A stretch of 21,331 nucleotides of DNA from Lentisphaerota bacterium (GTDB lineage Bacteria > Verrucomicrobiota > Kiritimatiellia > RFP12 > UBA1067): contig JALHET010000012.1 in NCBI GenBank assembly GCA_022839525.1, positions 1-21,331 on the forward strand, read 5' to 3'. Shown piece after piece: positions 1 to 7,593 of this stretch (positions within the stretch are counted from its first letter, which is position 1; each line of letters opens with the position of its first letter). The notes under the pieces were generated by a model. That model made no database searches and had not been told where the DNA came from. It was given only the letters and a program-made list of their open reading frames with translations. A program made the position numbers and the translations under genes.

Positions 1-1965
1 CAGAGTGCCGACGAGACCGCAGGACGGACCCGCTGGGAATCCGCAATGGCCATGCTCGACAAGTCCTGGGCAAAAGTTCTCCGCGCGAAATGTCTGCTGG
101 AGGTCTATCCCTTCCATGCCGACTTGGACACGCCGATCACCTTCGATCAGGCCAAAACCCTGAAGCCCGAGGGCAAATCCTCGCATCTCAACCTGAGCCT
201 GACCCGCCTGTTCGACCGCCTGCGCGGTCAGGAACTCGCGGGCGTTCTGGTGCTCTCCGACGCGGTCGACACGCGCGAAAAGAAAGACACCTGGTCCGAA
301 GCGGGCTGGGCAGCGCCCCTCTACGTCGCCCAGCTCGAAAAACCCGGCATCGCCGACGACACGCCCGACATGCGGGTGGATAACGTGGACACTCCGCGCC
401 GGACCATCGTCGGATGGGACACGGCCATGACCGTCACGGTCGCGGGACAGGGCGGCAAGGGCGAGCCCTTCCCCGTCCTGTTGCTCAAGGCCGGCAAAGA
501 AGTGGAGAAAATCGCCGTCCAGTTGCCGCCCGAGGGCGGCAGCCGCGACGTGCAATTCAAATTGCCCCACCCCGAAATCACCACCGAAATGTACACCGTC
601 CGTATCCCGAAACTGCCGGGGGAAGTTCAAACGAACGACAACGAAATGGTTGTGGCCGTGGATGTCTTGGATGCCAAAAACCGAGTGCTCTTCCTCGAAG
701 ACGTTCCGCGCTTTGAAAGCAAACACCTCTCCCGAGCCCTCTTCGCCAACAAAGATATCACCCCCCTGGCGTTCTTCCAGATGCCGAACCGCAAGATGCC
801 CGGCACCAAGGAATGGGTCGCGTACGGGAACCGCCAGGGCTTGACCTTCGACCTCACGCTTGACCAGCTCCGCCTCAACAAAATCATCGTCCTCGGCGAC
901 TTCGATTCCGAGGCCATCTCTCCCGAACACTGCCGCACCATCCTCGAATTCGTCGAGAAAGGCGGCAGCCTGATCCTGCTCGGCGGGCAAAAGCTGTGGG
1001 GAGAAAAGGGGATCAGCAAAACGGAGCTGAGCAAACTGCTGCCGTTTACCCGCGCCGGCGCACCCGCGGTCGAGGGCCGGTTCAGCGTGGCGTGGACCGC
1101 GGAAGGCCGCGCCCACCCGGCTCTCGCAAACAATCCCGACATGCCCGCCGAACTGCCCCCTGTCCTCTCGGTCTTCACCGGCGCGACCCTTTCCGGCGGC
1201 GCCTTCGCACTGGCGGAAGCCCAGACCGACAGCGGACGCCAGCCCATCCTCGTGTCACGCGTCTATGGTCAAGGCAAGGTTCTGGCCGTCCTCACCGACT
1301 CGCTCTGGCGGTGGGTCTTGCAGCCCGGGGAAGAAAAGCCTTATTCCAAATTCTGGCGTCAGATCATCCAATGGATGTCGCCCTCGGAAAGCGATCTGGA
1401 CAACTACCATCTCGAACTTTTCACCGACGCGGGAACCATCGCGGTCGGCGATCCCGCCATTCTTCAGAGCCGCCTCGTGGTTCCCCCCTCCGAGACGCGT
1501 AAAGCGTGGAAGGTCGCCTGTAACATCACGACGCCCTCCAACCGCGTGATCCCCCTCTCGATGACCGGCCGCACTATCCAAGCCACAGGCGGCGCGGAAA
1601 TTCCGGGTTATGTGTCCAAGTTCACTCCGGATGAGCCCGGCAACTACAGGGCTGTCGCCACGGTCGAAATCGACGGCAAGTCCATCGAGTCCTCCCCCTG
1701 CCTCTTTACCGTGCGGGCGACGTCGCAAGAAATGGCGCTCAAGCCCATCAACGAGAAGGTTCTCAAGGCGCTCGCCCGCTCCAGCGGAGGCCGTTACGGA
1801 ACACTGGAAGAACTGGACGCCGCCCTTCAGGATCTGCGCGTCAGCGAGCGGCGCGAACGCAAGCTCGAATACCGTTCGCTGTGGCAGTCGCCTTTTGTCC
1901 TCGCTTGCCTGATCGCCCTGTTATCGGTAGAATGGATCATTAGAAAACTGCGGAACATGGCGTGA
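1..1965 (+). CDS. Large membrane protein with VWA/glutamine-amidotransferase-like regions (5' end outside window)
   Basis: The reading frame is open from the first base, and the first ATG at 46 has no clear ribosome binding site and falls inside a continuous frame, so this is probably the C-terminal ~650 residues of a longer protein. Visible parts: a segment resembling the strand after a VWA-type core (GVLVLSDAVDT, about residue 80 counted from 46), a beta-sandwich-like middle, then an amidotransferase-like fold with LFLEDVPRFE, a GGSLILLGG loop and a FWRQIIQWM motif. One transmembrane helix (SPFVLACLIALLSVEWII) lies at the extreme C-terminus, followed by a short basic tail. This organisation matches membrane proteins encoded with MoxR/BatA-type clusters in planctomycetes and verrucomicrobia; that assignment rests on family knowledge. 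No catalytic Cys-His-Glu triad is evident, so enzymatic activity should not be assumed. The next gene starts 24 bases downstream. Confidence 0.75.
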   Translation, partial: QSADETAGRTRWESAMAMLDKSWAKVLRAKCLLEVYPFHADLDTPITFDQAKTLKPEGKSSHLNLSLTRLFDRLRGQELAGVLVLSDAVDTREKKDTWSEAGWAAPLYVAQLEKPGIADDTPDMRVDNVDTPRRTIVGWDTAMTVTVAGQGGKGEPFPVLLLKAGKEVEKIAVQLPPEGGSRDVQFKLPHPEITTEMYTVRIPKLPGEVQTNDNEMVVAVDVLDAKNRVLFLEDVPRFESKHLSRALFANKDITPLAFFQMPNRKMPGTKEWVAYGNRQGLTFDLTLDQLRLNKIIVLGDFDSEAISPEHCRTILEFVEKGGSLILLGGQKLWGEKGISKTELSKLLPFTRAGAPAVEGRFSVAWTAEGRAHPALANNPDMPAELPPVLSVFTGATLSGGAFALAEAQTDSGRQPILVSRVYGQGKVLAVLTDSLWRWVLQPGEEKPYSKFWRQIIQWMSPSESDLDNYHLELFTDAGTIAVGDPAILQSRLVVPPSETRKAWKVACNITTPSNRVIPLSMTGRTIQATGGAEIPGYVSKFTPDEPGNYRAVATVEIDGKSIESSPCLFTVRATSQEMALKPINEKVLKALARSSGGRYGTLEELDAALQDLRVSERRERKLEYRSLWQSPFVLACLIALLSVEWIIRKLRNMA

Positions 1966-1977
1966 GTCACCCGGTTT

Positions 1978-1983
1978 GCAGGA
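1978..1983 (+). promoter_or_regulatory. Ribosome binding site of the secreted protein gene
   Basis: GCAGGAGAAACC precedes the ATG at 1990. The AGGAG core sits about six bases upstream, which supports that start. Confidence 0.6.
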
Positions 1984-1989
1984 GAAACC

Positions 1990-2877
1990 ATGAACAGAAA
2001 AAAAACTCTCTCGGTAACCATTGCCCTGTGCGTCTCACTGGGCGCGGCGCTTCCCTCCTTTTCCCAAAAGAAGCCGGACGAGTCGCTTAACCTCCTCAAA
2101 AACGGTCATTTCGACGATGCCGCCGATCCCTTGAACCACTGGATCTATGTCTTTGACCATAACAAGTGGTATCAGAAAAACCACACCTTTGTCTCCGTGA
2201 CCGAAGACAAGGCTTCCATGCGCCCCCACGTCCTGAAGCTCGACGCCTCGGTTCACGAGGTCTGCATCAACCAAGGTGTCCAGGTTTATTCCGCCCCCAT
2301 CCGCTTCGACCCGAAAAAGAAGTACAAAATCTCGCTCTCCGCCCGTTCCATCGGCGTCAAGGGCGGAAAAGGCCCCAAATGCCGCATCTATCCCATCGGT
2401 TACCGGTGGCATCCCAAAGCCGTGAAGAGCAACGACCCCTCGTTCTTGGATCTGCGTGAGGCCGTCCGGTTCAAGGTGATGTATTTCAATAATGCGGACA
2501 CCGGCGAGTTTTCGTATGTGCCGACCCAGTGGAAGCGCGCAGAAATGGTCATCCCCACATCTGGCCGCTCCGAACTCCAGCAGAGCCACCTCGAGAACTG
2601 CGAATGGCTGATGCTGAAGATCCTCGCTCTGGATGCCGCAGGACCAGATGCCGCTTCCGGCAATATCCCGAGGGGCTTCTGCAACCCGGGTTATCTCTAT
2701 GTCGACGATGTGAAGGTCGAAGAGATCGGCCTGGCCGACGAAGTTAAAATCACTGCCGGCGCTGCGACCAAAGGGTTTGACGGCACATCGTGGTCGAAAA
2801 GCAAAGCGGGGGAAGAGAAGAAATTCATCCCCATCGGCGGACCCAAGCCGGTGAAACAAACCGAAAAGAAAAAGTGA
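1990..2877 (+). CDS. Secreted protein of unknown function, carbohydrate-binding-module-like
   Basis: The protein has 295 residues and a clear Sec signal peptide: MNRKK, a hydrophobic core VTIALCVSLGAALP, and a likely cut after SFSQ near residue 26. The mature part begins with LLKNGHFDDAADPLNHW, a pattern typical of jelly-roll carbohydrate-binding domains (the CBM4/9 or galactose-binding-like superfamily), and includes a YLYVDDVKVEEIG strand near the C-terminus that is also typical of those folds. No catalytic motif is seen, and the C-terminus is a Lys-rich low-complexity tail. It probably acts in the periplasm or at the cell surface. It lies 24 bases after the VWA-like gene and 7 bases before rsmB, so all three may be cotranscribed. 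The fold is inferred from sequence pattern only; the ligand is unknown. Confidence 0.65.
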   Translation: MNRKKTLSVTIALCVSLGAALPSFSQKKPDESLNLLKNGHFDDAADPLNHWIYVFDHNKWYQKNHTFVSVTEDKASMRPHVLKLDASVHEVCINQGVQVYSAPIRFDPKKKYKISLSARSIGVKGGKGPKCRIYPIGYRWHPKAVKSNDPSFLDLREAVRFKVMYFNNADTGEFSYVPTQWKRAEMVIPTSGRSELQQSHLENCEWLMLKILALDAAGPDAASGNIPRGFCNPGYLYVDDVKVEEIGLADEVKITAGAATKGFDGTSWSKSKAGEEKKFIPIGGPKPVKQTEKKK

Positions 2878-2884
2878 CCCCTGC

Positions 2885-4084
2885 ATGAGTTCCAGACGCG
2901 AAGCAATTTTCGTTATCACCCGATGGTTGGCAACCCAAGATTTTCCTGACCGGCTGATTCCCAATGTGCCGGACCGCGCCTTCATCACCGACCTGGTCTA
3001 TACCACGGTCCGGTGGCGGCGCACCCTCGAATGGGCGCTTGGGAAGTTCCTCAAAAAAATGCCGAAGGGCGAAACCGAAGCCGCCCTGCTCGTCGGTGCC
3101 TGCCAGCTTCTCTTCATGCCCGACGTGGCCGACTATGCCGCCGTCAATGAGACTGTCGAGGCCGCGAAGCTCGCCGACCGGCAGACCGCCGGGCTCGTCA
3201 ACGGCGTGCTCCGCAGTCTTCAGCGCGGGCGCGACGCCGTCCTCGCAGATCTCGCCACCCAGCCTCTCGGCATCCGCACCTCCCATCCCGACGCGCTTGT
3301 CACGCGCTGGCTCAACCGTTTCGGCGAGGCCGAAGCCCTGGCGCTCTGCGAGTGGAACAACACGCCGGCCGAAACGTTTCTCGCCTATCCCCCCGGGGCG
3401 CCCGAGCCTTTCGTGGCGATGCCCCGCGGCACACGCGTTGAGGAGATGCCGGGGTTCGCCGACGGCGCGTTCATCGTGCAGGATCCCGCCACAGCAACCT
3501 GTATCGATCTGCTGGCCGTCAAACCCGGGCTCAAAGTGCTCGACGCCTGCGCCGCGCCCGGAGGGAAAACCGTTCAGCTCGCGTGGCGCATGGGACCGCC
3601 CGCCTCCGGGAATCATGTGCTGGTGGCTCTCGATCTCTACGAAGACCGGCTCGCCACCGTACGCGCCAATTTGGAACGGGCACGCCAGACATGGGTCACC
3701 GTGCGGCAGGGCGACATCACCGACAACCCCAAGGCCGCATTGGAATCCTTCGGACTCTTTGACCGTATCCTGATCGATGCGCCCTGCTCCAACAGTGGCG
3801 TGTTGCGCCGCCGTCCGGATGCCCGCTGGCGCTGGACCACCAAACGCATGAAAAGCCTGGCCGCCACGCAAGCCCTCATGCTGGAGAACGCCCTCGCGCT
3901 GCTTGCGCCCGAAGGGCGGCTCGTCTATTCGACATGCAGTCTGGAGCCGGAAGAGAATCGCCAGCAGATCACGGCCCTCCGGCGGGCTCATCCCGATCTC
4001 GCCTGTATCGGAGTCGAGGAGCGCATCCCGACCCGTTCGCGCACCGACGGTTCTTTTGCCTGCGCCTTCGAGCGCCAGATGTAA
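2885..4084 (+). CDS. rsmB: 16S rRNA cytosine-C5 methyltransferase, RsmB/Sun family
   Basis: This SAM-dependent enzyme is expected to methylate C5 of a 16S rRNA cytosine (C967 in E. coli). The 399 residues contain an N-terminal NusB-like helical domain (about 1-130, with AAVNETVEAAKL and GLVNGVLRSL) and a C-terminal Rossmann methyltransferase domain. Visible motifs: SAM-binding DACAAPGGKT at 220-229, motif IV DAPCSNSG with Cys301, and motif VI STCSLEPEEN with Cys351. The two cysteines are the pair used by RNA m5C methyltransferases for release and covalent catalysis. The length is slightly below the ~430 residues of E. coli RsmB. The ATG at 2885 lies 7 bases after the preceding stop, with only a weak purine-rich binding site in the end of that gene. 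Family assignment is secure; the exact target base is inferred from the NusB-like domain. Confidence 0.92.
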   Translation: MSSRREAIFVITRWLATQDFPDRLIPNVPDRAFITDLVYTTVRWRRTLEWALGKFLKKMPKGETEAALLVGACQLLFMPDVADYAAVNETVEAAKLADRQTAGLVNGVLRSLQRGRDAVLADLATQPLGIRTSHPDALVTRWLNRFGEAEALALCEWNNTPAETFLAYPPGAPEPFVAMPRGTRVEEMPGFADGAFIVQDPATATCIDLLAVKPGLKVLDACAAPGGKTVQLAWRMGPPASGNHVLVALDLYEDRLATVRANLERARQTWVTVRQGDITDNPKAALESFGLFDRILIDAPCSNSGVLRRRPDARWRWTTKRMKSLAATQALMLENALALLAPEGRLVYSTCSLEPEENRQQITALRRAHPDLACIGVEERIPTRSRTDGSFACAFERQM

Positions 4085-4103
4085 AAACCGCTTGGCTTAG
4101 CGG
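4083..4103 (-). terminator. Possible intrinsic terminator of the TPR membrane protein gene
   Basis: Read on the minus strand, CCGCT-AAGCCA-AGCGG forms a 5-bp GC-rich stem with a 6-base loop, followed directly by TTTTT. It overlaps the stop codon of the minus-strand gene (4097-4099) and the end of rsmB. The stem is short, so strength is uncertain. Confidence 0.4.
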
Positions 4104-7100
4104 ATTCGTGCGGAGGAAGCCGCTTCCGACAGGCGGGCAAGTTCGGCCTGATCGAACTTCGACAATTCGCCCTGACGCTTTTTGATCTGCCGGATCGTTT
4201 CACGGGCACGCTCGATCTCCCCTTTTTTGAGCAAGATGCGCGCGAAGGTGATACGGATACGGAGATCGTCGGCAAACAAGCTCATCGCCTTGCTCACGGC
4301 TTTTTCGGCCTCGTCGATATTCTTATCCGCCTCAAGCAGGATCGAGGCAAGCGTTTCCCACGCCACATACAAATCAGGGCTCAACTTGATCGCGGCACGC
4401 GCCTGCTGCTCCGCATCGTCGAACCGCCGGATGCGCCGCAACACTTCGGCGAGGTCGTTCAGCGCCGCCGCACTCGGTTTGGCGTCCACACTGCGGCGCA
4501 GGAAATCCTCCGCCTCACCATATGCCCCTTCCTGCAAACGCAACGACCCCATGACATAATTTGCCAACGCATGCTTGCGGTTGGTCCGCAAGACTTGGCG
4601 CGCATGAAGATTCGCGCTTTCCTGATCATTCATGGCGATGTCCAGCTGCAGGATCATGTCTTTCACGCCGGGGATGTCGGGCCGCAACATCGAGGCGCGT
4701 ATGAACCCTTCCCGTGCGGCACGCTGAAAATTCTTCCCCTTCTTCATCGCCAGTTGCGCGCGGGTGACCTGAATGAAATAATTGTCCACCGTCCCGGCGA
4801 TATTCTCCATTTTAGGCAAGAGCACTTTCTCGAGGTCTTCCGTCTCGTTTTGCTGCAACTGCACCATGGCCAGCATCGCCCACGCCTGAAGGTTCTTCGG
4901 CTGGAGGTCGGTCACCTCTTGCAATGCCAGGCGGGCCCGTCCCACGTCGTTGTTCATCAGGTGAATGACGGCCCATTCGACACCCAGCGATCCCCGCTTA
5001 TCATCCGACTTGGCCGCTTTCTCCAACCACAGTCTGGCTTTATCCAGCGCGCCCTCCTGTACGGCCAAACGGGCCATGCCCAGCATTGCCGTGCGGTTGT
5101 TCGGGTCGCTCTTGATAATGTCCTGATAGACCGCCTCGGTCTTGTTCCGGTCATCCGACAACGAGTAAATCGCAGCCATTGTCTGCATCGCGTTCACCCG
5201 CTGGTCCGTCGGCAACAGGTTGATGGCCCGGATGACGCCTGCCAGCGCCGCACCGGTCTGCCCCGACAAGGCCCAGCCCCATCCCAAACGCGCGAAGATT
5301 TCCGGCGAACGCACATAGCCGTAATAGCGAGACAACGACCACAACGGATACTTCTGCTTGAGATTGCCGATGAAGTCCTTGAGTTCACGCTCAATGGACT
5401 CCCTGTTCGCGCTAGCGACGCCCCCCTCGGGCCGCGCCATTTCGAACAGGTTGAAGAGGGCTGAGATGTTGTCCGGATCCAGCTTGCTGTGCACATACGT
5501 GTAAACAGCATAAGCGTCCGCGTCCTTTTCCAAATCCTCCAGCAACACGCCCAGGTTGTTCGCCACAAAACCCATGTGCCGCCGCAAATGCGCGCGCAAA
5601 CGGATCGTCGGATCATCGCTCGACTTCTTATTGGCAGCCAGCACCTTGTCCATCTCGTTCCAGAACGCGGTATAGGTGGCGAGCAGAGGCTTGTCCTTGA
5701 ACTCTTTTATGTCCCGGCTGCCGGCAAAGAAGAAATATTCGGGAACCGGCGTGATACCGGCGGTGTACCAGAAGTCCGGCACGCCGAACACCGCCACCTT
5801 TTTCTCGATCTCCTTGTCCATCGCAAACCAGTCCTGAAGAAACGGCAGGATGCCGAGATCAAGCGTGCTCTTCATGCGCTGCATGTCCGCCGGCGCGAAC
5901 AGCCGCTTCTGCTCGATCAAACGGGCCATCGACTTCAGGTAGAAGGGGCTCATATCCTTCTGAAGGCAGATTAAGTTCAACTCTTTTCCGCGCTCCCGCG
6001 CCATAATCTGCAAATGCGCATCCAGCGTCCCGTCCGTCACGAACCACGTCCGCTCACCCAAACGGTTGAGGATCTCGCTCGCGCAGCGGTCGGCAAACGC
6101 GCCGCGCCGGGCGCCGCACTCGAAGGAATTGATCAGCGCCGCCAGCGCCACGATCACCACAAGCGGATAGGTGATCAGCAACCCCATCCAATCGCCCACC
6201 TGTTTGGTCAGAACCGAGGTCTCATGCCCGCGCCGCGGGCGCTCCACTTTCAGCAGCAGATACCAATAGGCCACCAGATACCCCGCCGTCATCGCCAGCA
6301 TCGCGTACGAGCAGACCGGCAACCGTCCGAACGGCCGGAGGATCTCCCACGGTGAGATCGCCGCATTGGTCAGCCCGAGTACCACCAGAATGCTCAATGT
6401 GAAATGCAGGATATACTGGCTCCACGACCGCTCGTTATTCAGCGCGCGGAAAGCGGCAAGCCCACCGGCCACCCAAGGAACGACACTCATCAGCAGTAAA
6501 ATCAGCCACCCCACACGCGGCAACCCGGACTGGAGCTGCCTGATCTGGTTCTTCCACACCATCACCAGCACATCCATCACGCTGGTAAGCCCGAGCGCGC
6601 CACCATCATGCGTCACGAGGAACCTTTTCGCGGAAAAGTAATACAAACTCATCCCCGCAGCAGCCAACACACCCATCCAAGTGACCCGGTAAAGGGTCAG
6701 GTCTCCCCTTTTCCACAACACATAGATCAGGAACGTCAGGAAAACGGGTGCCATCGGGATGAAAATCACTGACTCGACAACGCCGACGCCCTGCAACAAC
6801 GAAAACAACACGAGGAACACCCGCCAGCGGTGCTCCGCATACAGCACCAACAGGTAGGCGGCAACCAGCACCAGCAACAGGTCGAACCCCTGATACTGCA
6901 ACCGCGTCGCCGCATGCCACACAGGCACAGCGAAAAGAAAGGCCGCCGCCGAGACCGCACCTGCCCAGCACGCCACGCGCGGCGCATACTCAACCGAATA
7001 CTCCTCGTAGATGACATCGTGAATCAGGAAGCTCACCAGCCGGTACAGCAGCATGACCGAAAGCACCGCGCAAACCGCGCTGAACATATTCAACCGGACC

Positions 7101-7342
7101 GGCAACGAAAAGACGGTCAGCGTGCTCAGCCACGATACAACCGCCCCCCATAACGGATGCAACGGAAGCTCGAGCGGCTCAATCCCGCTATACACGGACA
7201 TGAGCCGTGCGGATTCGCCGGGATAGACGCCTTTGGATAGCGTCAGCCCATACACCACTGCGGCCAGCACTCCCAATCCCAACGATAACAGCCAATCGGT
7301 CTTGCGCTTACCCAACGGAATCTCTTTAAAATCAATCATCAT
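4097..7342 (-). CDS. Polytopic membrane protein with DUF2723-like N-terminal half and TPR-repeat C-terminal half
   Basis: This 1081-residue protein has two halves. Residues ~15-430 contain roughly ten hydrophobic helices, beginning with LLSLGLGVLAAVVYGLTLSKGVYPGESA. A luminal-type loop with YPGESA and a following ELPLHPLWG resembles the first loop of DUF2723 and related GT-C-fold glycosyltransferase-like proteins (lTlaPgv...E...HPpgyPl). Residues ~590-1075 are alpha-helical TPR repeats (for example NRTAMLGMARLAVQEGALDKARLWLEKA split over adjacent helices, and a DLYVAWETLASILLEADKN repeat near 990). The catalytic acidic residues of GT-C enzymes cannot be assigned with confidence, so transferase activity is a hypothesis; an envelope assembly or scaffold role is also possible. 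The start is ATG-ATG at 7342 with a weak AGGGTGAG site upstream. It is monocistronic by context. Confidence 0.8.
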   Translation of the reverse strand: MMIDFKEIPLGKRKTDWLLSLGLGVLAAVVYGLTLSKGVYPGESARLMSVYSGIEPLELPLHPLWGAVVSWLSTLTVFSLPVRLNMFSAVCAVLSVMLLYRLVSFLIHDVIYEEYSVEYAPRVACWAGAVSAAAFLFAVPVWHAATRLQYQGFDLLLVLVAAYLLVLYAEHRWRVFLVLFSLLQGVGVVESVIFIPMAPVFLTFLIYVLWKRGDLTLYRVTWMGVLAAAGMSLYYFSAKRFLVTHDGGALGLTSVMDVLVMVWKNQIRQLQSGLPRVGWLILLLMSVVPWVAGGLAAFRALNNERSWSQYILHFTLSILVVLGLTNAAISPWEILRPFGRLPVCSYAMLAMTAGYLVAYWYLLLKVERPRRGHETSVLTKQVGDWMGLLITYPLVVIVALAALINSFECGARRGAFADRCASEILNRLGERTWFVTDGTLDAHLQIMARERGKELNLICLQKDMSPFYLKSMARLIEQKRLFAPADMQRMKSTLDLGILPFLQDWFAMDKEIEKKVAVFGVPDFWYTAGITPVPEYFFFAGSRDIKEFKDKPLLATYTAFWNEMDKVLAANKKSSDDPTIRLRAHLRRHMGFVANNLGVLLEDLEKDADAYAVYTYVHSKLDPDNISALFNLFEMARPEGGVASANRESIERELKDFIGNLKQKYPLWSLSRYYGYVRSPEIFARLGWGWALSGQTGAALAGVIRAINLLPTDQRVNAMQTMAAIYSLSDDRNKTEAVYQDIIKSDPNNRTAMLGMARLAVQEGALDKARLWLEKAAKSDDKRGSLGVEWAVIHLMNNDVGRARLALQEVTDLQPKNLQAWAMLAMVQLQQNETEDLEKVLLPKMENIAGTVDNYFIQVTRAQLAMKKGKNFQRAAREGFIRASMLRPDIPGVKDMILQLDIAMNDQESANLHARQVLRTNRKHALANYVMGSLRLQEGAYGEAEDFLRRSVDAKPSAAALNDLAEVLRRIRRFDDAEQQARAAIKLSPDLYVAWETLASILLEADKNIDEAEKAVSKAMSLFADDLRIRITFARILLKKGEIERARETIRQIKKRQGELSKFDQAELARLSEAASSARIR

Positions 7343-7415
7343 GGCTCACCCTGTCCTGCACTCAGACGTGCCTACCTTCACACCTTAACAACACGCCAAC
7401 CAATTCCAGCATTCA

Positions 7416-7445
7416 TTGACAGAAAGTGTACTGGTTTTCCATACT
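7416..7445 (+). promoter_or_regulatory. Candidate promoter for the phosphoesterase fusion gene (distal)
   Basis: There is a perfect TTGACA at 7416-7421, an 18-base spacer, and CATACT at 7440-7445 (4 of 6 matches to TATAAT). It would give a leader of about 140 bases. It overlaps the minus-strand candidate at 7425-7453. Confidence 0.35.
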
Positions 7446-7453
7446 GCTTGCAA
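7425..7453 (-). promoter_or_regulatory. Candidate promoter for the TPR membrane protein gene
   Basis: On the minus strand, TTGCAA (7453-7448), a 17-base spacer and TACACT (7430-7425) each match 4 of 6 consensus positions. This is the best sigma70-like pair upstream of the gene starting at 7342. Confidence 0.3.
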
Positions 7454-7489
7454 GTCAGGAACGGGCTCGCGAAACCTCTTTATTTCGTA

Positions 7490-7518
7490 TTGACCCCATA
7501 CGCAACTTCACTTACCCT
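7490..7518 (+). promoter_or_regulatory. Candidate promoter for the phosphoesterase fusion gene (proximal)
   Basis: TTGACC at 7490-7495, a 17-base spacer and TACCCT at 7513-7518. The -35 is good and the -10 weak (3 of 6). It would give a leader of about 70 bases to the ATG at 7594. Confidence 0.25.
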
Positions 7519-7593
7519 AATGCGACTTTCCCGATACACTGTTTTTGTTTCAAATACAGACGACGATCTCCCAGATGAAAGTTGCATGCACGC

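Larger units (their letters stand above)
7343..7593. other. Intergenic region between divergent genes
   Basis: This is the longest gap without a gene in the window. It is visibly richer in A+T than its flanks and separates two divergently transcribed genes. It contains three promoter-like hexamer pairs, listed separately. No small ORF with a convincing ribosome binding site, no tRNA and no clear riboswitch-like structure was seen. Confidence 0.6.

Noticed and set aside
2825..3991. Long minus-strand open frame opposite rsmB
   Set aside because: It is antisense to a clearly conserved methyltransferase, its translation shows no family motif, and GC-rich codon use produces such shadows.
4571..5464. 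297-residue plus-strand open frame inside the TPR gene
   Set aside because: It is antisense to the TPR repeats, with composition typical of a shadow frame and no start signal.
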